32,942 nt of DNA. It comes from Acidobacteriota bacterium. GTDB taxonomy: Bacteria; Acidobacteriota; Blastocatellia; RBC074. Positions 1 to 8,586 of this stretch are shown one piece after another. Position 1 is the first letter of the stretch. Every line of letters starts with the position of its first letter. The translations under genes were made by a program, and so were the position numbers. Where the stretch lies: assembly GCA_016710075.1 (NCBI GenBank), contig JADJLO010000024.1, positions 1 to 32,942 of the forward strand, written 5' to 3'. The notes beneath the pieces are model-generated. The model was not told the DNA's origin, did not search any database, and saw only the letters and a program-made list of their open reading frames with translations.

Positions 1-320
1 ACGCGAATTGGGACATGGCCGGACTGCTGCCCGGGTTTCACAAGTAGTAGATTATATGTCTTCTATCAGTCTATGGCGTGATTGCATTAGAGTTCATCCT
101 CAAGCTGATGGGAGCGCGATCCGGCAATGGTTTCGCTCAGTTTGTTGCCACAGTTTCCCATCCGCTACTGGCGCCGTTCGAGCGCATTGTGGGAACTCCG
201 TCGGTCGGGTCAATTCAACTCCAGCTATCCTATCTCTTCGCGCTCATTGTTTATGTTTTGCTTCATCTTGCCATCAATGGGATGTTCCGCCTGATTGCCA
301 CCCGCAAGGTTGAAGTTTGA
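1..320 (+). CDS. YggT family membrane protein, 5' partial, one frame change
   Basis: A small integral membrane protein of the YggT family; the molecular function of this family is not settled. The C-terminal part reads cleanly from about position 78 to the TGA at 318-320. It has a helix with the motif LEFILKLMGAR, an amphipathic loop (SHPLLAPFERIVGTPS), and a second hydrophobic helix (LSYLFALIVYVLLHLAING) followed by the basic tail FRLIATRKVEV. The upstream part (RVSQVVDY) lies in another frame and joins near 60-75, where YggT proteins have the first half of their first helix. The true start is at or before the window edge. Length and helix order fit a YggT protein of about 95-100 residues. 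The CsbD-like gene follows after 6 nt, so the two may be co-transcribed. Confidence 0.75.
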
Positions 321-326
321 GGCCGA

Positions 327-577
327 ATGACTCCAGCATTATCAGAGCACCGGTTGCTCATCAGAAGGGATATTGATGTTGAACGAGAAGAATTCAAAGG
401 CAGAGTCAAACGGGTTATGGGAACCATCAAAGAGAATCTTGGCTGGCTGACTGGCGACCATAAAGCCGAAGATGATGGCTAAAGCCGAGCGCCCTTGAAG
501 GTAAAGGCCGTCAACATGATGCCAGAGTGAGTCGGAAAGCAGATGAATTGAGCAAGCGCCAGACAGGCAGTAAATGA
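327..577 (+). CDS. CsbD-like stress-response protein, one frame change
   Basis: A short, very hydrophilic protein of the CsbD type. These are small helical proteins often induced by general stress; no enzymatic activity is established. From an ATG at 327 the reading gives FKGRVKRVMGTIKENLGWLT followed by GDHKAEDDG. After a frame change near 475-500 it continues KAER..LEGKGRQHDARVSRKADELSK to the TGA at 575-577. The pattern of GKVK, K.NLG.LTGD and KAEG/KAER blocks is the usual CsbD pattern. The start is uncertain: 327 gives an unusually long N-terminus, and a start nearer the DVEREEFKG block is possible. It sits between the YggT gene and the site-2 protease gene. Confidence 0.6.
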
Positions 578-721
578 AATCTGATCGCGAGCTATCACTG
601 CATCCCAATGCTTTGCCCGCGATGCCGGATCTTATCCCAGGCCAGCCCGGTGTGGTGCACTCTGTCTGGATGCATTTGCGTAATTTGGAGCAGTAGAGGC
701 TCTTAAAAGTAAGTAGGAATT

Positions 722-1847
722 ATGGAAGCACAAATTAAGCTGGCCCGAATCTTCGGCATAAAAATCGGGCTGCATTACAGTTGGCTGTTTATCGCTTTGC
801 TGATTGCGTTCTCGCTCGCGGGACATTTCAGGGAAGTTCATCCGAGCTGGTCTCCGGTCGTAATCTGGGGATGGCGATCATCACTGCTTTACTCTTTTTT
901 GTTGCCATTGTTGCGCACGAACTGTCGCATGCCGTAGTTGCAGTATGGCGCGGGCTGCCTGTCAGCTCGATCACGCTTTTTGCGCTAGGCGGCGTGGCTC
1001 AGCTTGAGAAAGAGCCAGAAGACCCAACAACCGAGTTTCTGGTCAGCATCGTCGGGCCCATTGCCAGTGCGGTGATCGGGTTTATCTGTCTTTTGCTGGC
1101 GTGGGTGCTCGGTTGGACGAGGATGGCAGAACCGACCACGCCTCTGATGGCGATGCTGGTCTGGCTGGGCTACATCAATATCGGGCTGGCGATTTCAATA
1201 TGCTGCCCGGATTTCCATTGGACGGCGGACGTGTACTGCGCGCCATCGTCTGGTGGCGGACCGGCAATGCGCAAAGGGCAACGAAAGCCGCTTCACTGAC
1301 CGGGCAGTTTGTCGCCATAGCATTCATCATCTTCGGTGTATTCCGCCTTTTAGGCGGCGCAGGCTTCAACGGTTTGTGGATAGCCTCGTTAGCTGGTTTT
1401 GCTGAATCCAGCGAAGGCCGTCTATGCACAGCAGGCTCTGATCGAGCGCGCCGGAGTGCGCGTCGGTGATTTGATGACGCGTGATTCCACTGTAGTAGAC
1501 AGCAATTCCAATCTGCATACTTTCGTCCACGAATACCTCCTGCACTCCGGACAACAATGTTTCCTCGTTGCCGAGCAGGGTAAAGTCACTGGTCTGATCA
1601 CGCAAAATGAAGTCAAGGATGTTGCGTATTCGTCGCTATGGCCTTACACCCTGGTCTTTGATGTCATCTGCGCCCCCTTGAAAGGCTGCGGACGACACCG
1701 GAAACACCCGTCAGTGAAGCGCTGGAAATCATCGAACGCAATGACATCAATCAATTGCCGGCATTGGCAAATGGACGACTGGAAGGGATGATTTCGCGCG
1801 ATCAGATTCTGCATTACCTGATTACTCGCGCTGATCTGAAGATTTGA
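722..1847 (+). CDS. Site-2 protease family zinc metalloprotease with C-terminal CBS pair, several frame changes
   Basis: An intramembrane zinc metalloprotease of the S2P/peptidase M50 family, expected to cut membrane-bound substrates such as anti-sigma factors or transcription-factor precursors. The N-terminus (MEAQIKLARIFGIKIGLHYSWLF) is typical of the SpoIVFB/Rip3-like branch. The zinc motif HELSH lies at about 916-930. The second active-site motif, NMLPGFPLDGGRV, lies at about 1196-1235 and supplies the third ligand aspartate. Several hydrophobic helices surround both. Two CBS units follow: GVRVGDLMTRDSTVVDSNS...GLITQNEVKDV, then PVSEALEIIERNDINQLPAL...GMISRDQIL. Frame changes are seen near 875, 1192, 1390, 1675 and 1785; the one at 1192 fits one missing T in a T run. 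About 375 residues, normal for the family. The substrate cannot be named; the CBS pair suggests nucleotide sensing, from family knowledge. Confidence 0.85.
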
Positions 1848-1951
1848 TGGCTTGCCGTAACTTTGCGCCGGCATTACTTGACAGGACCTCCAACATCCCT
1901 GGGGTTGTCCAGGAAATGCGGAATCAGGATTGAAATAGGAGATAAACGATT

Positions 1952-2381
1952 ATGGCCAAAAGAAGAAATCACAGTTTATTGATATGGGAGAGTTGAAAGT
2001 GAGAAATTTGAACCGACTGAAGAGGTGCGTAACGAATTTGAAAAAGCGTCCAAACTCGGTACGGCAGGACATGTGCAATTGATGGAAAAGTTGCGGGCGC
2101 ATAACTCGACTTCTCCTGCCCTCTCCGGGGGAGATATTGACGCAGCCTGGGAAGATGCTGCCGTGGGTGAGGAGAGTGTGGGCGGCGAAAATCCGACTCC
2201 TGATCAGGATGTGGTCGATGAGCTGGGGGAAGCCGTGGGGCTTATTTATTATGACGGCGAGCCGCTGCATACAACTGAAAAGATCGAGTCTCGGGATGAA
2301 CGTCGTTGGGAACTCGACCCGGCTTCATCGGAGGGCTTCAACGAACGAATGAAACACGAAGGAGAGTTCGAGGAAAAGTGA
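1952..2381 (+). CDS. DUF6335 family protein, one frame change
   Basis: A soluble acidic protein of about 140 residues that I match from memory to DUF6335, a family of unknown function found in cyanobacteria and acidobacteria. Family-like blocks are HNSTSPALSGGDIDAAWEDA, EESVGGENPTPDQDVVDELG, GEPLHTTEKIE and RRWELDPASSE. The ATG at 1952 follows a GGAGATAA-type ribosome site (1938-1945). The reading starts MAKRRNHS and changes frame near 1985-2000 into VESEKFEPTEEVRNEFE. No signal peptide or membrane helix is visible. Its position between two CsbD-like genes suggests a shared stress context, but that is inference. The family match was not checked by a search. Confidence 0.7.
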
Positions 2382-2594
2382 GGCCTCGGATCTCGTCATG
2401 CCATTCTGCTGATTGACCAACAGAACAGACCACCTCAAACACAGATAACAACCGTAATCTTCCTCAAACTTTTTTCCCCATATTGTCCAATTTTGGACAG
2501 CAGGTTATCCCAAACCAGCCGATTATAGACAAAGCAAAACGACAATTAAACCGATCCTTCCACACGGATGCGATCACTTACAAGGAGACAGGTT

Positions 2595-2805
2595 ATGTTG
2601 AGCAAAAGATGAAGTCAAGGCAAAGCCCAAACAGATCAAGGGGTGCGATAAAGACAAGGTTGGGAATTGACTAACAACCCCTGATCTTGAAGCCGAAGGC
2701 GAAGTTGAACAGCTGGAAGAAAATTTCAGGAAAGCTGGCAAAATGCGCCGCAAAGTCAGCAACGTAGTCGCCAAGGCGGGTACAGTCATTACGGGCAAAA
2801 GATAG
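2595..2805 (+). CDS. Second CsbD-like protein, two frame changes
   Basis: A second CsbD-like protein, distinct in sequence from the one at 327-577. The ATG at 2595 has a good ribosome site, AGGAGA at 2583-2588. Reading through two frame changes gives MLSKDEVKAKPKQIKG, then a block like KDKVGN, then TPDLEAEGEVEQLEENFRK and AGKMRRKVSNVVAKAG, ending ITGKR with a TAG at 2803-2805. The first frame change falls in a run of four A where three would keep the family reading MLSKDEVK, so an inserted A is likely. The length of about 70 residues is normal for CsbD. The pattern D-E-V-K-G-K...KQ.KG..K...G..T.DPDLEAEG is the family core. Probable role is stress protection, as for its paralogue. Confidence 0.65.
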
Positions 2806-2899
2806 ATCGTGAATTACCAACCTGGCTTATCTAGTCCAGGCCGGGTGAGCAGCGGATTGAGTTCGGAGCGCTACTAATGACCGCATGAAGTGAGAAATT

Positions 2900-3235
2900 A
2901 TGGCAATGATAAATGGGGCGAGGATGGGAGCACTTACCCGCAAAGCTAAAGCATTGAGGAGCACTTTACTTCTGTCCCGGGAAGAACAGATGGCGGCGCG
3001 TCTCGCCGCCAATGTTGATGTCAGGATAAAGGGGATAGCGTGCGACTCAATATGGGTGTTTCAATGCCGGTTGACGCGTTACGCTATCCCTGATATTTCA
3101 ACCCTCATTACAACTGATTCGAGTGGAATACCGCCTCACCCTCAGCCAGTCTACAAGGACCCGAATGAACTGATATATCTGACCGATTCGATGATCCCTG
3201 TCCAACAGATTTATTGGAGGACAGGGATTTATTGA
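2900..3235 (+). CDS. Hypothetical open frame, doubtful
   Basis: An open frame of 111 codons starting MAMINGARMGALTRKAKALR and containing REEQMAARLAANVDVRIKG. The first 50 residues look protein-like (basic, helical). The rest, after about residue 48, reads through two inverted repeats and has no family look. The ATG at 2900 lacks a clear ribosome site (upstream AAGTGAGAAATT). It may be a short gene ending early through a frame change near 3035, or a chance frame. No relative recognised. Confidence 0.2.
   Translation: MAMINGARMGALTRKAKALRSTLLLSREEQMAARLAANVDVRIKGIACDSIWVFQCRLTRYAIPDISTLITTDSSGIPPHPQPVYKDPNELIYLTDSMIPVQQIYWRTGIY
3032..3090. repeat. Perfect 10-nt inverted repeat, 39-nt spacer
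   Basis: GGGATAGCGT at 3032-3041 is repeated in inverse as ACGCTATCCC at 3081-3090. In RNA it would form a 10-bp stem with a long loop. No T-run follows, so it is not a typical terminator. Confidence 0.6.
3194..3228. repeat. Strong hairpin, 10-bp stem extendable by 5 bp
   Basis: ATCCCTGTCC (3194-3203) pairs with GGACAGGGAT (3219-3228). An inner TCCAA/TTGGA pairing can extend or compete with the stem. The 3' flank is only TTATTG, so rho-independent termination is weak at best. It could be a mobile or regulatory hairpin. Confidence 0.6.
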
Positions 3236-3652
3236 ATCCGGCGAGTTACTAGCGCTATCCGCTATCACCCAAAAAAATCCAAGTGTTGTGCAGGCTCATG
3301 ATTGAAAATGAAAACAGGATGATCCGCTATGTACGATAACGAACATAGCAAATCAGAAGATTGAAGTTCACTGTGAAATTTCCCGCATTGTTGGTGAAAA
3401 CACACGTATTGAAATCTGATGTTTCTTTTAGCTCCAGCTATAAACCCCTGCTTTCCGATTTATTGCATATTTTCCCATTGGCATATTTATTGCGTCTTAT
3501 TATTACCTAAGAGGAAAACCGAATCATTTTGTAAAGTTGTAACTTTGTTAAAAGAGGGGTGTCTCTCCAGTTTCTTAAATTTGTCTTAATTTTCAGTGGC
3601 ATGAAATTCGAGAATGCAGATTGAATAATATTGAAGGGGAGTCGAGGAGGAG

Positions 3653-4635
3653 ATGATGAAAATTAATTATTTTAAACGACTGGTCTTGGCGTCCATTATT
3701 GGCGCAGGAATGTTACTGGGGACAAACGGGTTAGCTAACTCCCAGGAACAAGAACAAAAGCAGGAAAAGCAACAAAAGAAGGATGAAAAGAAGCAACAAA
3801 GGAGTCAGGGATAAGGAACAGCAAAAGCAGCAGGTAAAGCTCAGCAAAAGCAGGTTCAGCAACAGCAGGCGCAGCGTAGAAGCGACTGACGCGGCAGGGG
3901 CAGCAGCGCCGAGCCGCAGCAACAGCAGCGAGCAGTGACGCGCAGCAGGAGCAGCAGCGCCAGGCGCAACAACGGCAGCGAGTGACGCAGCAGCGGGAGC
4001 AGCAGCGTCAGGCGCAGCAGCAGGAGCAGCAGCGCCAGGCGCAGTATCAGCAGCGAGTGGCGCAGCAGCAGGAGCAGCAGCGCCAGGCGCAGCAACAGCA
4101 GCGTCTGAATTACTATACCCAGCAGCGTCAGCAGTTGGATCGTCTCGCTCAACAGCGGGAACAGCAACTGCAGCAGCAACGGCGTCAGTCTCACTTGCGT
4201 TTTCAGCAACAATATATTCAGCGCCTGCGTCAGGATCAGATAAATCTCCAGAACGCTCGTGCCTACGATTACTCAGGCCCCAACTACCGTTACTCCCGTG
4301 GTGGCAGGTACTACCAGACGAATCAATATGGTGTGGACCTGATCAAGCAAGCTTTGAACTATGGCTATGAGGAAGGCTATCGTGCCGGGCAAGCTGACCG
4401 GGAAGATCGTGCGCGCTTCAGCTATCAGAATTCTTACGCCTATGAAGACGCAACATACGGATACAATAATTATTACATTGATTTGGGCGAGTACCGTTAC
4501 TACTTCCGGGAAGGCTTCAATCGTGGCTACCAGGATGGTTACTATAGCCGCTTTCGATATGGTACAAACGCTAACGGTGCGTTCAGCCTGCTAGGCACCA
4601 TTCTGAATCAGATCTTTAACGTACGGAGGTATTAA
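3653..4635 (+). CDS. Exported glutamine-rich coiled-coil protein with C-terminal Tyr/Gly repeat domain
   Basis: An exported protein of unknown function. A strong ribosome site (GAGGAGGA, 3644-3651) precedes ATGs at 3653 and 3656. The N-terminus MMKINYFKRLVLASIIGAGM, continuing LLGTNGLANS, is a signal peptide. Next comes a Lys/Gln/Glu-rich stretch (EQEQKQEKQQKKDEKKQQ) and then about 100 residues of repeats of the type QQ(R/Q)EQQRQAQ, a long polar coiled coil. The last 125 residues are Tyr- and Gly-rich with two related motifs, YEEGYRAGQADRE and FNRGYQDGYYSRFRYG, and the end is FNVRRY with TAA at 4633-4635. The 3' 650 nt are clean from 3982. The CAG-rich part between about 3800 and 3980 has at least three frame changes, so its exact length is unknown. 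Probably periplasmic or surface-attached. Confidence 0.75.
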
Positions 4636-4646
4636 ATGAAAGCGTA

Positions 4647-5058
4647 ATGTCAACTGAACGAGTTGCTATGAAAGGCTTCGTGCAGGATATCGACAAATAG
4701 CGGTGAAGAATGAAAGCTTTCGCCGGGTGCTTTACACGGCAAGAAACTGCCAGCTTGTCGTGATGGCCTTGAAACCTGGAGAAGAGATCGATGGCGGAAG
4801 TCCATAAGCTCGATCAGTTCTTTCGCATTGAGGAAGGGACGGGGAAGCCGTTCTCGATGGTGTTAGCCGAAGCTCAGCGCGGGCTTCGCCGTGCTTGTCC
4901 CTGCGGGGGGCCAATCACAACATTATCAACACCGGCAGTGTTCACTGAAGCTCTACACGCTATACGCGCCGCCGAATCATCGGGACGGAGTTGTCCACCA
5001 TACCCGGGCGGATGCGGAGAAGGACAATGAACAGTTCGACGGTAAAACGACGGAATAG
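4647..5058 (+). CDS. Cupin domain protein, several frame changes
   Basis: A single-domain cupin (small beta-barrel) of about 137 residues. Segments in order: MSTERVAMKGFVQDIDK, FRRVLYTARNCQLVVMALKP, GEEI, HKLDQFFRIEEGTG, AVLDGV, AGFAVLVPAGANHNIINTGS, LKLYTLYAPPNHRDGVVHHT, RADAEKDNEQFDGKTTE and the stop at 5056-5058. The metal-site histidines of cupin motif 1 (HKLDQFFRIEEG) and motif 2 (GANHNIINTG) are visible. The frame change near 4907 sits in a run of six G where five would restore the reading. An alternative start is ATG 4671. It follows the Gln-rich gene after 11 nt. The enzymatic role is open: cupins of this short type include isomerases and proteins of unknown function. Confidence 0.8.
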
Positions 5059-5442
5059 TTGGCCGGCCAGGCAGTTGGATAGCCGGCTGTCGGCCTGCTT
5101 TCAGGCTTACTCGCGGAGCAAGGGTGTTTCGCCGGACTCGAACTCAAAGGGCACGGTGATCTCACAGGATACGGAACATATGGAAGGGGTCTATCACAAG
5201 GGAGTGACGGCCAGAGAGGTTTTGAAGGAGAACAAGGTCAAAGCGCCTGCCGTGGTACAGGTGTTTCCCAGAACTCTTTCCACCTTCTCACCACGTAAAG
5301 CTCGCTGGTAATCTGCTGAGTATGCGAGCTCGGTCCGGAAGCCCGGGCCCGCATACTCCAAACTTGATGTTAATAATATCCTATGGCCAGGCAGGCGCCC
5401 GGCAATATAGCAGTCAAATGATCGTCAATAAGGGAGAAACAA
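5059..5442. other. Unresolved 384-nt stretch, possible broken small gene
   Basis: No gene can be named here. One open frame crosses it (about 4991-5311) and its C-terminal half reads EHMEGVYHKGVTAREVLKEN, then KVKAPAVVQVFPRT. Another frame reads a Gly-rich line over the same bases, and neither matches a family I know. A strong hairpin follows at 5318-5358. A ribosome site for the next gene (AGGGAGA) is at 5431-5437. Confidence 0.3.
5318..5358 (+). terminator. Strong GC-rich hairpin, possible terminator without T-run
   Basis: GAGTATGCG (5318-5326) pairs with CGCATACTC (5350-5358). Inside, GCTCGG can pair with the GC-rich CCGGGC part of the 3' side. It lies between the cupin region and the Thivi_2564 gene. 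No T-run follows, so a role in termination or 3'-end protection is only inferred. Confidence 0.4.
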
Positions 5443-5625
5443 ATGCCAATCATTACAGTCATCGTAGTATTAGTCGTAGTAGGTCTGGTGCTCTATCTCG
5501 TCAATAATTACATACCGATGGCCAGGCCTGTCAAAACAGTATTGAATGTTGTCGTGGTGCTGATGCTTTGCCTTTGGCTCCTTAATGCCTTTGGCATTGT
5601 GAACATACCGATTCGACTCAGATAG
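5443..5625 (+). CDS. Thivi_2564 family small membrane protein
   Basis: An intact 60-residue protein starting MPIITVIVVLVVVGLVLYLV and ending IPIRLR. It has two hydrophobic helices joined by the short turn NNYIPMARPVK. The motif LVNNYIPM and the second helix (LNVVVVLMLCLWLLNAFG) are those of the Thivi_2564 family, a class of tiny inner-membrane proteins of unknown role. The start is fixed by a good ribosome site, AGGGAGA at 5431-5437, 5 nt upstream. It is one of the few undamaged small genes in the first 9 kb. It may belong with the neighbouring stress and envelope genes, but nothing in the sequence proves co-regulation. Confidence 0.88.
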   Translation: MPIITVIVVLVVVGLVLYLVNNYIPMARPVKTVLNVVVVLMLCLWLLNAFGIVNIPIRLR

Positions 5626-5945
5626 CAGCACATTCAGGTTGTCGCGATTTAATCGCCCAACAAATCCGTTGCTCTGAATCGATCCCTTAACTGTTTTTTC
5701 AGATGTGCCGGCTCCGGCGGTTAAGTGAGATTGCGCAGGAGAATATGCGGGAGATACAGGGGCTGAATGTAAAACAGGTCAACCCCATTCAGGAATGAGG
5801 TTTACGATTATTGGTACTTCATTCTTTCACGGGCGGGGAGATCACGATGACCTTCCCCACCCGGCTTACCTGAACAGTTACTCGAGTTTTATCCTGTAAT
5901 TTCCCGGTTAAGCGGCTTGGTTGGATAGTAGAGGAGGACAAGATC
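5626..5945. other. 320-nt gap before the secreted DUF3011 gene
   Basis: A possible fragment on the + strand at about 5703-5799 reads CRLRRLSEIAQENMREIQGL, then NVKQVNPIQE, and stops at a TGA. It has no start with a ribosome site and may be the end of a decayed gene. The remainder probably holds the promoter of the next gene. A good ribosome site, GAGGAGGA, lies at 5932-5939. Confidence 0.35.
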
Positions 5946-7671
5946 ATGAAAAATATTGGAGTTAACAATTTGATTAACCGCAGGAAGCTTGTACCAGTTT
6001 TCATGTGGCTCATTGTTGTCATCATTAGCAGTAGCCTTGGTTTAGCGCAGGGATCCGGAGATCCGACGATAGACCTGGCTCAACGGGCTGTCAGGGAGAG
6101 GATATCAAGTCGAGAGGACGGGCGCGACTTGAATATCCGCTTTAACAACGATGCCCGGACCGAATTCAGATCGAATGCGGAGGTGATTGTTCGTGGCACT
6201 GGAATATTTTCGCGTAACAACAATATGGAGTTGAGGAATTTCTCATATGTAACACTGGTCAACAGACGTAATAACAATGTATCCGACATCAATTACAACT
6301 GGATAGGCGGTTGGTACAGCAGTGGCGCTATTAATAACTACGGCGGGCAGATCGTTTACTGCGCCTCTGATGACATGAAGCGCCACTCATACTCGATCAA
6401 CACCAGCGGCGGCGTCCGCCTGGTGCAGCAGAAAGCGATGCCCCCTGTGTCGAGGGGGCAGACCTGGGGCTAACCGTAACAGTATCTGGGTGGATCGCGG
6501 CTGCCGCGCTGATTTTGAAGTTGGTCGCAGTGTCGGCGTTAGTATTAATGTCACGAATCGTCTAACGGGAACGTATCGTCTCAATCAATCGAGGAGCGAT
6601 AATCCCGAGGCGGTGGCAAACCGCGTAACACGCAATCTGGCAGGGGGAGATCAGCAACGTCTCCGCACTGCGGTCATCGCGACGCCTGGAGTCGCCCGGG
6701 TTACTGGCCATCAAACGGAACGGACGCACTATCACCCTCGCCTCTTCGCTTGCCGCTCAGATCACGTTCGATGCTGACGGGCGTGAGCAGATCGAGCAGA
6801 CACGCAATGGCCGGAGCATTCGCACGAGCGCCACTCTTTCAGGTGATCGGCTGAAGGTCAATTCCGTAGGGGACCGATCCGTTGATTTTCAGGTCACCTT
6901 TGAGCCGATTGACAATGGCAGGGGGCTCCGCGTCACGCGACGCATCACCGACGAAGGTCTGAAGCAAGAGGTTGTGGCCAGAAGCGTATACGAAAAGACA
7001 TCGGACGTGGCGCAATTGGATGTCTACTCCGGCGCCAGGGATTATTACCCTCAAGTCGATGTCACCAGAGATAGTTTCTTCGTGCCGGATGGCACACAGC
7101 TTGTGGCTGTTCTGAACGACAATCTGAGCACGAAACAGGCACGTGAAGGTGATCGCTTTACCTTGACGGTTAGATCCCCTTCACAGTACGACGGATCCAG
7201 CATCCAGGGACATGTCATGACGATAAACAAGTCCGGACGCGTCGCTGGCCGTGCCGAGATGTCGCTCGAATTCGACAGCATTCGTCTCCGCGATGGCCGC
7301 ACCTCGAACTTCGCCGGATACATTGAGAGTATCCGTACGGTAAATGGTGAGAATATCCGTGTGGATAATGAAGGAAGAGTGCAGGATCCAGGTGGTCAGA
7401 CTAATCGCACTTTGTGCGGACGGGAATTGGCGCTGCAATCGGCGCGGTGATCGGTGCAATAGCCGGTGGTGGTAAAGGCGCGGCTATTGGCGCTGCAATC
7501 GGTGCGGGTGCGGGCGCAGGATCGGTTCTGATCCAGGGCCGCGACGATCTGGAATTAATGGGCGGAACTGAATTTATGATTCGTGCAAGCGCCCCTCGAT
7601 TAGGTCTTCTCCGATTCAACACAAGGCCTGGAGACCCGGCGATAGTATCTCAGCCGGCTGAGATCAAGTAA
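5946..7671 (+). CDS. Secreted DUF3011 protein with C-terminal glycine-zipper, frame changes
   Basis: A large exported protein of about 575 residues, of a kind I associate with acidobacteria; function unknown. ATG 5946 follows GAGGAGGA. The order is: a signal peptide with a long basic start (MKNIGVNNLINRRKLVPVFM, then WLIVVIISSSLGLAQG); a region DLAQRAVRERISSREDGRDL to about residue 110; a DUF3011 lectin-like unit (IVYCASDDMKRH...GGVRLVQQKS..CVEGQTWG...IWVDRGCRADFEVG); a domain TGTYRLNQSRSDNPEAVANR to DFQVTFEPIDNGRGLRVTRR; a beta-rich part VPDGTQLVAVLNDNLSTKQA; and a glycine zipper (GIGAAIGAVIGAIAGGGKGA). Frame changes fall near 6440-6480, 6670-6780 and 7390-7415. The zipper suggests membrane insertion or oligomerisation, from family knowledge. 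A paralogue follows. Confidence 0.82.
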
Positions 7672-7801
7672 AGGCGGATGGTGCTTTTTTTCAAGAACTC
7701 AAACCGCTCGCGCTCCATCAACGTCAGGGTTGCGGCAAAGCAGAGTGTTGTGGGCGTGAGAGGGATTTCTTGAAACATTATTAAAGTCGAGGAAAACGAT
7801 T

Positions 7802-8480
7802 ATGATTTCGAATAAAGGCAGTTTTGTGACATTTGGGCGCAAGGCCCAAATTCTTTTGATAGCTATAGTGGCAATGTTTTTCATTGGTGGAAGCCTGACC
7901 TTTGCGCCAGTTCCGCAAGGTTCTGCCAGTTCGGCCATTAATCAGGCGTCAACAGTGGTAGTTGATTCGCAACCCAGTCTCGGCTCCATATGCGAATTGA
8001 GCAGCGCGGATTATTCCCGCAAGCCCTATTCCTTTTCAAGAACTCTATTGCGCCTCGGATAACGGGCGTAATTATTGCAATGTCAACACCGCGATGGGGG
8101 TGCAGTTGGTGCGCCAGCGCAGTGATGCTGCCTGCATACAGGGGCGAACATGGGGATTTGATCGACGCCGAATCTGGGTGGATCGCGGCTGCCGTGCTGA
8201 CTTTATCGTCGGTAACCGTGATGATGGTCGTGATCGTGGAGATAATAGAGGTCCCAGCCGCGCGCGCGGGCGGAGGCCGAGGTAATAACGTTCAGACTTT
8301 CTACTGCGAGTCCGGTGACATGAAGCGCCATTGGTGCAGTGAAGGTATCGGTGGCACAGTTCGTTTAGTGCGTCAACGCAGCGATGCCGCTTGTATTCAG
8401 GGACGAACATAAGTCGGGGTGATAGAAACGGTGTCTGGGTAGATCGCGGATGCCGCGCGGACTTCGAGGTTCGCCGCTAA
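7802..8480 (+). CDS. Secreted protein with two tandem DUF3011 repeats, frame changes
   Basis: An exported protein of about 225 residues. ATG 7802 has the ribosome site GAGGA at 7789-7793. The N-terminus MISNKGSFVTFGRKAQILLI, continuing AIVAMFFIGGSLTFA, is a signal peptide. After a frame change near 8030-8060 there are two DUF3011 units. The first has NYCNVNTAMGVQLVRQRSDA, ACIQGRTWGFDRRRIWVDRG and CRADFIVG. The second has FYCESGDMKRHWCSEGIGG, TVRLVRQRSDAACIQGRT and VWVDRGCRADFEVRR. The units are about 80 residues apart, joined by an Arg/Gly-rich linker. Each keeps the Cys pairs expected to form disulfides outside the cytoplasm. Frame changes also occur near 8285 and 8411. No enzymatic motif is seen; binding to cell-wall or extracellular glycan is a guess from the domain's lectin-like look. 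Confidence 0.8.
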
Positions 8481-8586
8481 CTCGAACCTGCTAAGATCAG
8501 GGTACTAGTATTTACCGATGTTACGCACGGAACATTCTCTATCTTGATTTAACTAGTCTATAACCCGCGAAGCAAGGGGCGGAGAT

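Larger units (their letters stand above)
2806..3652. other. Gene-poor stretch with hairpins and the leader of the Gln-rich gene
   Basis: This 847-nt stretch holds no gene I can name. It contains one weak open frame (2900-3235) and two strong inverted repeats (3032-3090 and 3194-3228). It then becomes AT-rich (about 3430-3650) before the gene at 3653. A 6+6 nt palindrome with a 2-nt centre (AAAGTT GT AACTTT, 3533-3546) could be a protein-binding site, but nothing identifies the protein. The AT-rich 3' part probably carries the promoter of the glutamine-rich gene; I do not see a clear -35/-10 pair. Confidence 0.5.

Noticed and set aside
342..608. Open frame on the - strand over the first CsbD-like gene
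   Set aside because: The opposite strand gives the CsbD pattern across a frame change; the - strand protein has no family look.
3597..3615. TGGCA-containing sequence resembling a sigma-54 promoter
   Set aside because: The -12 GC element is missing at the required spacing.
3731..4212. Leucine-rich open frames on the - strand
   Set aside because: They are the complement of CAG-rich glutamine codons, which always read as Leu-rich on the other strand.
5819..6025. Small - strand frame ending KVIVISPPVKE
   Set aside because: It overlaps the signal peptide of the DUF3011 gene and has no ribosome site; treated as a shadow.
7401..7622. Pro/Ala-rich - strand frame
   Set aside because: It is the complement of the glycine-zipper codons.
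8072..8410. Arg/Ser-rich - strand frame
   Set aside because: It is the complement of the tandem DUF3011 repeats.
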